Shown: in pieces, positions 1 through 9,193 of the stretch
Position numbering within the stretch: the first letter of the stretch is position 1
Layout: every line of letters starts with the position of its first letter
Assembly (NCBI GenBank): GCA_964017065.1
Contig: OZ024784.1
Coordinates: 16,101,152-16,165,151, forward strand
DNA from: Haliclona indistincta
Lineage: Eukaryota > Porifera > Demospongiae > Haplosclerida > Chalinidae
Reading direction: 5' to 3'
DNA length: 64,000 nt
Notes under the pieces: generated by a model
Database searches by the model: none
The model's input: only the letters and a program-made list of their open reading frames with translations
Told to the model about the DNA's origin: nothing
Translations under genes and position numbers: made by a program

Positions 1-1
1 T

Positions 2-2204
2 AGTGATAATGATTGTACCTACCATGAAGATGAAGAGCCCAAACGCCCTAATGCTGCTCTTACTCGTCAAGCCACTCATGTTAGCGATGACCATGAAGTT
101 AGTGAACCAAGGAAGATAATGCCATCCAAACTACCAATCAAAAAGAAGATGCTGTCTGCCTCATTAAAGACATCTAGTGCTGATCCAAACCAGGGCAAAA
201 CAGCTACTCAAAGAAAGCCAGTTAACCTTGCCAACAGCACTTCAGCTCCACTCAATCGTCAAGGGCATCAATATGATGACAACGATGATGGTTTGGAGAT
301 ACTTACTCCAGTTCAACATCCTGAGCAAGAACTGCGTGCAGCTCTCAAGACACTTGGTGCTGGAGGAGAAGATTGGGAGCATAAGTGTTTTTGTCTAGTC
401 ATTGTGCGAAGGCTTGCTGCTCATCATCGTCATCTGGTGCTAGGACAGCTACACAGTGTCACCATGGTCGTGGAAAAGGAGGTGAGCAGCGAAACTTCAC
501 TACCTGAAGTAGCTATAATAATTTATTTCTCTTAATTTTAGGTGAGGAACCTTCGCTCTCAAGTTGCTCGTGGAGCCATTGCTTGTCTTGGAGACATGTT
601 CTCCCTTCTTGGCAGAGAAATGGAACAGGTAAATACAAGAAGATACATTTTTTAATTACAACATGCTACTGCTGCTTACCAATAGGTACTTGATGTCCCA
701 GTGAAGACACTACTTTTGCTTACCTCAAAGTGCAATGTGTTCTTCCGTGAAGATGCTGAGAAGGCTCTGCTAGAGATGGTCTACAATATCAGCCATTCTC
801 GCAGTCTGCCTGCCATCATCAATGGAGGAGCAAGTAACGCCAACACCGCTGTACGCAGAAATGTCTCCATGCTCATCTGTGTGGCAGTTGAGTACTGCAG
901 TCCAACAAGACTACTCCGATCGCCTCGTGATGTCGTTGAGAAGACTCTCACTGCTGTAGCACTCCTGCTCTCTGATGCTGACCCTGGAGCTCGTTTCTTT
1001 GCCCGCAAAACAGTGTACCAGTTCTTGCCTCTCCCAGAATTTGAACACCAGACCATAAGAATGCTGTCTACCTCCCATCAAATGAAAGTAAAAGACGTCA
1101 TGGATATTTTGAGAACAAAGGTCAGCAAAATTGTTGTCATGATTAAATTTGATTGTGATGTTTTTTTCACTCAGGGACTCGGAAAACCTCCTGAGCAGGT
1201 TGTCAAACTTGCCCACCATGCTTCCAATCAAAGTGCCTCCCAAGATCCCTCTCCTCCACGCCCACGCAAACTCCCTAGCATGCCCCCAAGTGTCCAAAAT
1301 AGTGGAAAGAAGACCAAGAGAAGACGTTCCACTGTTGTTGACCCACCCGGTTGCCTTGGTGAGAGCTCTGTACCTCATGGAATGTTTGAGTTATTGAGGG
1401 GCACTGACTGGAAAGAGAGGTTTGATGGCCTTTCAATGCTCGAGGAATTCATCCTATCTCGCCACGCACCCATTGGCTCACTGCTACTGACTAGGGTATG
1501 TTCATCATCTCTTTATTCATGATCTATGTTCTCTTTTATAGATTTTTGATGTTCTCAATGAGCGTATGATGGACATGAACAGCAAGGTCAATCATCTTGC
1601 CTTGGTCACCTTCCAACATACCATCAATTCACTTGGAGAGGAGTTGCACCCAGTCCTTGCTCGCGCAGTAAAGGCTGTCTCCACTAACTTTGCCTCACGT
1701 GACAATGACATTCGCAACTCTGCTATTCTCGCTATGGACACTCTTATCGAATACATTGGTAAGAATTTGCTCGCATTGCACAATAATTTTTATTTTGGTT
1801 CATGTTTCTTTCTGTGTTCAGATCCAGTAATCCTGATGCCTCCATTTGCTGCTGCAGTACAAGAGGCCAGTATCAGAGTACTGCCAATAATGATGAAGAA
1901 ACTATCAGGTGAGAGCCAGACATTCTTACTGTCAGTATCATTATCTCTCTTTATTGTAGACATTGTTGTGTGTACCTATGAGGTGAAGCCAGCTCTTGTG
2001 CATCGTGCCACTCTCCCTGTCTTCTGGAAGACAATATCAACTAAGGCATCACCCAACAGTGACCTGAAGTGTGCAACCCAGTGCCTATTGCAGTCACTCT
2101 ACTGCAGCATGGGGCCTGAGCTAGTGGCCAGTGCTCCACCTACTGTGGTTGACAAGCTGCGTCGTATGGTTCGCACAATGCTCACCAATGCAGGAATGAT
2201 CTGA
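2..2204 (+). CDS. TOG-array protein, 3' part (TOGARAM/crescerin-like)
   Basis: The reading frame is open from base 2, so the 5' end lies outside the window. Exons 2-481, 542-628, 686-1120, 1175-1495, 1542-1758, 1822-1908 and 1960-2204 join in phase (1872 nt, 624 codons with stop). The product has two helical HEAT-type blocks. The first runs over about residues 100-360 (DWEHKCFCLVIVRRLA, NLRSQVARGAIACLGDMF, EDAEKALLEMV). The second is C-terminal (DWKERFDGLSMLEEFI, DNDIRNSAILAMDTLI). A basic, Pro/Ser-rich linker with PRPRKLP and KKTKRRRS separates them. This order matches the last two TOG domains of TOGARAM proteins, which bind tubulin and act on ciliary axonemal microtubules. A CLASP-type protein is the main alternative. 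The function is inferred from fold motifs only. The gene is convergent with SELENOW. Confidence 0.72.
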
Positions 2205-2674
2205 GCAAATTCAATAATGAACAGAGTAATAATTATAATAATGAACTGAATCACTGGTACTGTTGTATCATACAGGTCATTGCGTACCTGATCTCAAATT
2301 AATAATTACAATTCAGTCAGTTTATAAAAAATTATATTGATAGCACAATAATTATGTGCACGTGGTAAAACACACTGGTTGGGCAATTCGTCCTCTTATT
2401 GGTACTGTTGTATTGTATAGGTCATTGTGTATACCTCATCTCAAATGGTTAATCTTGCTGACCCTCTCCCCACCTATTAATGTGTGGGTGGATGGGACAT
2501 CTGCCACACATCCGTCAACACATGGTTAGACAAGGTTGTCCACACGTGGTTGGGCAATTCACCCTCTTTTATTAATAATAAACCATGTTCTGATAAAAAC
2601 TTTGCAGTAACTAACAACACTACAGTTAAAATAATGTTGTTGATGTGTTAGTGATCAGATTACGATAGTCACAA
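2205..2674. other. Intergenic region with short direct repeats
   Basis: No gene is seen here. A segment of about 45 bp beginning 'ggtactgttgtat' occurs near 2257-2300 and again near 2400-2447. Short repeats of 'tggttgggcaattc' occur near 2378 and 2548. The region is AT-rich and lies between two convergent genes, so it probably holds both 3' UTRs and poly(A) sites. Confidence 0.5.
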
Positions 2675-2748
2675 GTGGCAGTGATACACACAATCAGAGA
2701 GAAGTCAGGTGGATCCCTTTATACAACTCTCGTCACCAACACAACCAC
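2675..2748 (-). promoter_or_regulatory. Candidate SECIS element (form 2) in SELENOW 3' UTR
   Basis: On the minus strand, about 110 nt after the SELENOW stop, a hairpin can be drawn that has the parts of a eukaryotic SECIS. Helix I pairs GTGGTTGTG (2748 down) with the CACTGCCAC strand (ending at 2675). The non-Watson-Crick core is TGAC (2735-2732) opposite TGAT (2696-2693). Helix II starts with GAGAG paired to CTCTC. An unpaired AA lies about 12 nt after the 5' TGA, and a small apical AGG/CCU hairpin makes it form 2. The folding was done by hand. The gene it serves has an in-frame TGA, which strongly supports the call. Confidence 0.72.
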
Positions 2749-2858
2749 AAGTAACTAGTATTAGTCATCACACTGCAGAGAGAGAGAGAGAGTAAGATGT
2801 GCAAGATACTTGGTAACACTTACCTAGACACTACAGCAACACATCATAGATCATCTTT

Positions 2859-4065
2859 TTACTTTAGAGCAGCCCTAACGGCTTCAATGATCTTATCAAG
2901 CTTAGCCTTGCTGTCAACGTATCCATTTCCATCCTGTGTATTGTGTAACAGTCATGAGTAGTAATAGCTTTGATCATAAACAATGTCACCTTTTTCGAAT
3001 GGACAAGTAGGCCGTTAACTTCTACCTCAAAGTATCCAGTAATACCTGGAGTGCTTTCCCCTGTCTGTGAAAAAATAAAATTAGGCATAACCACTTCGAT
3101 AGTGTGGTTAACATTTTTAGGGAGTAACATCATGGCTACTGTTATGCTCTACACTCTAATTATGCCTCGGTGGGCGGAGCCACGAGGCATACTGTAATCG
3201 CGTTGTCTGTCTGTCTGTCTGTCGTTCTGTCTGTCTGTTACACCATTTTTGCGGCGCACGCTGGAAGGTAAGCTCTGAAACTTGCACTGCAGGTAGAACT
3301 CAATATTATCTCGGTTGTGAACTAGCGAAAGTTCCATGCAAAGCTTTGTTCTAGAGTTATGGCGCGGTTTGCTTACTTTGTTTACCGTTGCTGGCTATCT
3401 GGACTTCTCCAAAGGCAAAGCTGTCCACAGTTGACTGGCTGGAAGCTGATAGGTTAGACTTTACTACAGGATAGCAGCGCAGGTCCAGAGAAATCGTGTA
3501 AGCAAGCTATGGAAGCTATCTCGCTCGTGGTATACGTGTGCTGTAATGCGAGCTGTAATGAACATTGTAGACACGCCCAGTTGAATTGTGGTCAGCACTG
3601 CATGATTGGCTTCTGATTGCATAACTAAAGCACTGCATTGTGATTGCTGTACAGAAATCCTGTATGCATGCATCTGCAGTTGCTGTGTTTGTGGAATGGT
3701 GAATAGTTGTGTTTGTGGATATAATGTCATTCCACCGAGGCATCTGCACCTTAGGTGCTTCATTGCAAACTTGTTTCCATACTTTTTCTCCAACACTCTT
3801 TCATTTTTGTTTGTTTTTTAATTTTTCTGCACTCACCACATCAACGTCGCTCCCAAATTCGTCTTCCAGTTCCGTCTGCAGCCGACGAAACTGCATGCAT
3901 GCAACAACATAAACATAATAATAAAATAAAGTAGAGTCTTCTTTGACTAACCCGGCTCCCGTACCCTCATCCACCACTGGTGAGTTAGACGAAACCAAAG
4001 CCGTTAACAAACGCAAAACATGGATACCACACTTACCAATAAACAACTTTCACTTTAACGGTCAT
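2859..4065 (-). CDS. SELENOW: Selenoprotein W with in-frame TGA (Sec)
   Basis: Five exons join in phase: 4065-4037, 3976-3952, 3890-3837, 3064-2990 and 2933-2859 (258 nt, 85 residues). The N-terminus has the Rdx-family redox motif C-G-G-U at residues 10-13. The U codon is TGA at 3969-3967, placed where SelW has selenocysteine. Downstream, LEDEFGSDVDV, TGYFEVEVNG and HSKKDGNGYVD match SelW closely in sequence and length. The family folds like thioredoxin and is thought to act in thiol redox control in the cytosol. A candidate SECIS lies in the 3' UTR (2675-2748). An ORF finder breaks this gene at the TGA. Intron 3 carries a repeat element. A CACGTG site lies at 4192-4197, upstream of the start. 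The call is firm because every exon boundary and the alignment agree. Confidence 0.93.
3162..3743. repeat. MITE-like element in SELENOW intron 3
   Basis: The ends are inverted copies: 'atgcctcggtgg' at 3162 and 'ccaccgaggcat' ending at 3743. The left end itself folds as a small hairpin (tatgcctcg/cgaggcata, 3161-3191). A TCTG microsatellite follows at about 3206-3238. About 200 bp of the right side (roughly 3570-3765) recurs in reverse orientation at 37757-37930. It has no coding capacity, so it is probably a non-autonomous DNA element. The exact ends are uncertain. Confidence 0.6.
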
Positions 4066-4313
4066 GGTAATAGGTTAGTTAGCGCACAAGAATCGAAAAG
4101 GTGAAGGGAATGGAGAAAATGGCAGCGCAGCAGCTGTTTACAGACTTTGCCGTATTAGTCTGCGATATACCGTTTACGCGTAATAAAAGTGCACGTGCGC
4201 ACGAAATATTGTATCTATGAATAATTATACAGTCATGAATAAATAATTATTTATACAATAATTATAATTTTTTTCGTCACCAAAAATGTTCCACACCAAT
4301 ACAGTATGATATC

Positions 4314-5607
4314 TCATTTTGTGTATCCAATTCTTAGTCCCTTGAACACCAGGAATTGGTGGTTAATACCAGTCTGACAGTGAATCTTGAGTTTTCCACC
4401 TAGTCCGCCGGCTAACGTATCACTGCAATCATAGAATACTCTCCCTATCCTCGAGTGTACCAAAGCCATTGAACACCTAAAAAAGTATAATGCAATACTT
4501 TAAAATAAAGCATTGCAATGCTCACATGATACAAGGTTCTCTTGTGATGTAAAGGTCATATCCAGTACACAAATACTCGTCAGATTTACTCTTTTTTGCT
4601 GGAGGTTGCTCATGAATCGATTCCTCCAAGAACTCTTCACTACTTCTAAACATGCTGCATTCCTTCCATGCTCCTCCACCCTGTAGTGAGGCTATTCTAT
4701 CAATACAGAGCATTGTTGCATGATGGAGTGGGTGTTGATCAGTGGAGTGAGCTTTAGCAAGTACTTCTCCAGAAACTGGATTGACAATAATGGCACCAGT
4801 TGGAAGCTGGAAATAAGAAGAGATAATTATTTTATGTTATGCCAGTGTTATGCACTAAAATGTACCAAATTGCATGTAGTTGCTTTTCTTGCTTCTTCCA
4901 CAGCCAAAGACATGTACTTTTCCAATTCTAAAAGCTCCATAGAAGTGAAGAATTGACCTTCTAACAGCTGTTCAATTCTTTTTCACATCATACACACTAA
5001 GATCAACACCTATTATAGAAATTTCTTGCCTTTTGTCTTCATAGAAATGACAAGGCCAATACTTCTGTGCTTCCATAAACTGTACTTTAGTAAGTGGCTT
5101 CCATTTAGGAACCTCTGCAACAAAAAAGTCACAGAGGCCAGCTGTATCAACCAAAGTCTCCTGCAATTCTGACAAACGGTAGTTGTCTTCTTGGGTCAAA
5201 ACTATGTGCAGATCTGCAGTAATAAAAAAAGTTCCCATACCGGGAGTCGAACCCGGGCCGCCTGGGTGAAAGCCAGGAATCCTAACCGCTAGACCATATG
5301 GGACTACGAGTGGGTGATGAGTAAATTCATCTACACCTTCATTAATGCGTCGAACTCGCTTTAAATGTTGAAGATGGAGCAGTGGATAATCCTGATAAAA
5401 CTGTCTGTTCAACTAAGATCATCCGATGCTCATCACAGATCATCAAAATAATCGCTTACTGGACAAGTGAAGACGTCAATTTCTTATCTGATATCTTGGC
5501 GCAGCACACCCTAGCTATCAGTAATAGTGATCATGGCTGTTGTAATGACTAACAAACTGACTTAGCTCAATTTCTCGTAAAAAATCGTCGTTGAGTACAG
5601 CTTCCAT
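4314..5607 (-). CDS. ADAT3: tRNA adenosine deaminase subunit ADAT3
   Basis: Seven exons join in phase: 5607-5554, 5494-5460, 5404-5337, 5213-5030, 4977-4866, 4806-4526 and 4476-4314 (897 nt, 298 residues). The product matches ADAT3, partner of ADAT2 in the enzyme that turns A34 of tRNA anticodons into inosine. Visible landmarks are LQHLKRVRR, the WPCHFYEDK block, and the cytidine-deaminase zinc motifs H-A-T and PCIMC. The usual catalytic Glu after H-A is a Thr, as expected for the non-catalytic ADAT3 subunit (Val in human). The C-terminus MALVHSRIGRVFY and INHQFLVF is typical. Intron 4 (5029-4978) appears to start with GC rather than GT. Intron 3 hosts a tRNA-Glu gene. The gene shares a 63-bp promoter region with the divergent MARC gene. 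Confidence 0.93.
5232..5303 (-). tRNA. tRNA-Glu (anticodon TTC)
   Basis: The minus strand reads as a complete 72-nt cloverleaf. The acceptor stem TCCCATA pairs with TATGGGA. The D arm contains TCTAGCGGTTAGGA, and the anticodon stem CCTGG/CCAGG encloses loop CTTTCAC, giving anticodon TTC. The T arm is CCCGGGTTCGACTCCCGG. There is no intron and CCA is not encoded, as usual in eukaryotes. It lies inside ADAT3 intron 3, on the same strand. Confidence 0.96.
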
Positions 5608-5670
5608 GGTCGATGAATCCGGCTGGCCACGTGGTCATTAACCACGCCCAGAGGTGGTACGATTTGAGAT
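5608..5670. promoter_or_regulatory. Bidirectional promoter region, ADAT3/MARC
   Basis: The two start codons are divergent and only 63 bp apart, so both genes must share regulatory DNA or start within each other's 5' region. A palindromic CACGTG (E-box) is at 5628-5633, and 'ccacgccc' follows. No TATA box is obvious. Confidence 0.6.
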
Positions 5671-8600
5671 ATGGCTGAAGACAGCAAGAGTTGGGTAATT
5701 CCGTGTCTGATCGGTACAGGAGCAGTTATTTCTGTCGGTGCCATAACAGCAGCCGCAGTATGGTGGTATAAGAGAAGCAGACCCAACCTTTTGACTGCAA
5801 AAGAAGTGAAATTAGAAGAATTTGACATTCCTGTAGCACGTGTTGATAAAATGTGTGTGTACCCGCTGAAATCTGCACATAGAGTGGAACTAGAGTCTTC
5901 AGATTGCCTTGTAAGGGGACTAAAATATGACAGGTAATGCGATAATTTTTGTGTCACATACTATAAACGTGGTGCATAGTGCTCAGCTCCATTATATGCA
6001 CTTATCAATAGAGTAAATTATCTATATTCGGCCAACATGTATATTCGTACGCTATTGCCAGCAAAACCAACGCAGCTAAGGCGGTGTCTGCCACAGCAAA
6101 CTATAGCCACTTGCATGTGTAGAAGACACAGCAAACCGTTAGCTCCAGCGTCCTTCCTGAAGGCGACAACAAACAATAATAGACACGTGTACGAATTTCC
6201 CTAAGATCGGTAGAATCTCTGTATTTTCGTTTCACCGCTCGCTACGTCCAACGAAGTAGAGGAGCTGGCTAATTTAGTGCTGCTAGCACACACCCATCCT
6301 TGTGCTAAACGATGACCAGCAGAAGTAGCCGAACACTCTCCTTGAACACAAGAAAACGCAACAACATCACCCCCGCTGACCCCTCAAAGATCGTCATCAA
6401 CAATACAGTAAAGTATTGTGCTTATGGAGACGTATTATTATAATTTTTATTATGGCTCTCCATAAGCACAATACTTTACTGTATCGTTGATGACGATCTT
6501 TGAGGGGTCAGCGGGGGTGATGTTGTTGCGTTTTTCTTGTGTTCAAGGAGAGTGTTCGGCTACTTCTGCTGGTCATCGTTTAGCACAAGGATGGGTGTGT
6601 GCTAGCAGCACTAAATTAGCCAGCTCCTCTACTTCGTTGGACGTAGCGAGTGGTGAAACGAAAATACAGAGATTCTACCGATCTTAGGGAAATTCGTACA
6701 CGTGTCTATTATTGTTTGTTGTCGCCTTCAGGAAGGACGCTGGAGCTAACGGTTTGCTGTGTCTTCTACACATGCAAGTGGCTATAGTTTGCTGTGGCAG
6801 ACACCGTCTTAGCTGCGTTGGTTTTGCTGGCAATAGCGTACGAATATACATGTTGGCCGAATATAGATAATTTACTCTATGTACCCCACCTCCCCCCTCC
6901 CGGGACTACGTGGGGCAATGGTGGGGCATTTACCTCAGTTTTGACAACAATCTGGTCCCCGGGAGTGGGGTATTTGATTCGCAAACAGACACGCGCGCCC
7001 CACGTGTCTACTGCGTTCTCCTCGAGGTTCTCCTTCAAGCGAAAAGCGTGTACGAGTCGTATATCGGCTATTCTGCTCATTTTACTGTCCCTCAGTTCTC
7101 CTAGTGGTTGAAAACAATTCGTGTCGTACCTCGTCTGTGCCTACCTACTACTTTCGTAGCTACCTACTAGACTGTCGTACTCGTCTGTGCCTATCGCTAA
7201 CAAGCAAATACTCGTAGTTCATAATTTCATAGTTCAATATTAGTTCATACATGTATAAGTGCAGCTAAGCGAGTTGTGCTTGATACGATCAAATCCCGAG
7301 GTGACACCCTGGGTATAATGATGGGGATTTGACAGCTTCTCGTGCCCTGTGGGTGGGGCAATTGATAATTAAAAGTTTCAAATCCCCACCATTGCCCCAC
7401 ATAGTCCCGGGAGGGGGGTGGGGGTACACATTGATAAGTGCATTATAGGATGTTTTTAATGAATGTCATTGCAGGTGTTGGGTTATCAAAGACAAAGATG
7501 GCCAGTTTGTTAATGCACGAAAGTATCCTCAAGTTGCACTTATAAAGGCAAGCTACCGTGAGGAAGATGATTGCACAGTGTCCCTGATACTCAGCGCTCC
7601 TGATATGGACACCATAGCTGTACCACAGCCTAGTGAAGAACAACCTGTTCATCAAATCAAGTTGGTGCTGTTACCTGAATAACTTGTACTTAAGTCTGTT
7701 GGTATGAATAAATATAATGTAGTCTCTATAGGCGCATTCACATGAATGCACTTGAAATCGAATGCGCATGCGTTCAATCCACCTCTGGAGGTAGATTGAA
7801 AGTGGATTGTAAGCGAATTGAGACTTTAGTGCGTGGGTGCACGCCATCGCAAGTAGACAAAAGGCGCTTGGCAGGCTAGTAACCTTCGTAATGGACATTT
7901 GAAGCATCATTGAAGGCTAGGAAGAGCGCAGTGTAGCTTTTTTAGCTGCGCAATTCGCATATAATTCGCTACATGTGAACGCTCGTGATGTACATTGAAT
8001 TCGCTTCCAATTCGCATTGGCAGTTTTGGGGATAAAATACGCATCAAAAGTGGATTCCATGTGACACACCTTATGTCTACTGAACTGCTCATCTGATGTC
8101 TCGTGCATATAAGCTGTGTTTGTTGGATTTTTCTGTTATCATTTTAGAATATGGGCTATAGAAGGAGAAGGATCTGATATTGGGGACATAGCGTCTGAGT
8201 GGATCTCGAAGTATCTAAATATGGAATGCTGCAGAATGCTTTTTATGTCTCCATCACATCGCCCACGATTATTGCGCGATGATGTTAAATTTAAGGACTG
8301 TGGACCTGATGAAGTAGTGAGTGTGTGACTATTTCTGTTGTACTTTATTAAACCTCTTTACTAGACAAGTTTCTCAGACTTTTCTCCTATGTTTCTTACT
8401 TCTGAAGAGTCTTTGGAGGTCCTTAACTCTAAGTTGCAGGATCCAGTGCCAATGACTCGGTTCAGGCCCAACTTAGTACTATCTGGGTGCCTGCCACATG
8501 CTGAGGTATGTATCATTCCAAAGAGCGTACAACTTCAAATAGTGCAATACTATAATCATCCCGCCGCTCAGCACATTGCAAATCTTACTATGGGCCCGTG

Positions 8601-9064
8601 GCTATGACTGTATAATTCATTCCCTAGAAATTACTATTTTGCTGTTGTCACACTACACAATTGTTCATGACGATTAAGAAGCAAAGCAGTTGCCCATTAT
8701 TTTTCAAATGACTGTCTTGTGCTTCATGATTGTTTTACAGGACCATTGGGCTGAGATCAAGATCGGCAAAGAGTGTGTCCTGAGGAGGGTGAGACCAGGA
8801 GCAAGGTACAGATGGGTTGGTTAATTAGATTAAGATTAATGATTGTACATCTCTAGGTGCAAGATGACAACTGTAGACCAGGAGACTGGAGAGTTCGCTG
8901 GTCCTGAACCTATCCAAACATTGAAGACATATCGCATGTACAAAGATGTATATGGCAAAACTGATTCACGCTTTTCCACTCCATTGTTTGGATCAAACTA
9001 TGCTGTGATAAAGCCAGGACGAATCAGTGTTGGTGACAATGTATGGATCAGGAGAAAGCAATAA
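5671..9064 (+). CDS. Mitochondrial amidoxime-reducing component (MOSC domain)
   Basis: Six exons join in phase: 5671-5933, 7475-7660, 8148-8316, 8365-8505, 8741-8805 and 8857-9064 (1032 nt, 343 residues). The start region encodes a hydrophobic anchor (about residues 8-33) followed by KRSRP, as in outer-mitochondrial-membrane MARC proteins. Next comes the MOSC_N beta-barrel part (VARVDKMCVYPLKSA, CWVIKDKDG). The MOSC domain follows (FSDFSPMFLTSEESL, FRPNLVLSGC, then RCKMTTVDQETG). The Cys before KMTTVD corresponds to the molybdenum-binding Cys of the family. MARC enzymes reduce N-hydroxylated compounds with electrons from cytochrome b5. MARC1 and MARC2 arose within vertebrates, so no number is assigned. 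Intron 1 is 1.5 kb and full of repeats. The other introns are mostly short. Confidence 0.93.
6008..6880. repeat. Long near-perfect foldback (arms about 420 bp)
   Basis: The left arm (about 6008-6429) is repeated in reverse complement at about 6462-6880, with a loop of about 32 bp. Only a few single-base differences are visible, for example 'atcaacaatacag' against 'atcaacgatacag'. The element lies in MARC intron 1. Outer inverted sequence 'tgcacttatcaat' near 5996 matches 'attgataagtgca' near 7432, across the neighbouring insertion. No transposase is encoded. As RNA it would form a very long hairpin. Confidence 0.88.
6881..7428. repeat. TIR element inserted in the foldback's right end
   Basis: The ends are inverted repeats of about 48 bp: 'gtaccccacctcccccctcc' at 6881 and its near reverse complement ending at 7428. 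The interior (6930-7380) has no credible ORF but includes short degenerate repeats of 'cgtctgtgccta'. The foldback's terminal sequence continues at 7429, so this element interrupted it. It is therefore the younger of the two. Confidence 0.75.
7727..8073. repeat. Possible degenerate MITE in MARC intron 2
   Basis: The segment begins 'ataggcgcattcacatga', and its other end in reverse complement reads 'ataaggtgtgtcacatgga'. These look like worn terminal inverted repeats. The interior repeats the words 'gcgaatt' and 'attcgc' many times. There is no coding capacity. Confidence 0.35.
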
Positions 9065-9193
9065 CTAGAATTTTATTAACTAATTTTTGCACCATTATTG
9101 AGTAATTGTGCAGTCACAAATATCGTGCCACTGAATTGATTATGATGCACACACACAATTCTAATAATATTATTATGTAAGTTATAAATTATA

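Noticed and set aside
3209..3240. Possible CRISPR-like or satellite array (TCTG repeats)
   Set aside because: It is a simple tetranucleotide microsatellite at the edge of a MITE in an animal genome. There are no spacers.
4972..5412. Continuous 146-codon ORF across ADAT3 exons 3-5
   Set aside because: It reads straight through the tRNA-Glu gene and intron sequence. ADAT3 alignment and splice phases show that these parts are removed.
6487..7111. ORFs of 66 and 105 codons in MARC intron 1
   Set aside because: They lie in the arm of the foldback and the nested element. There is no protein similarity that I recognise.
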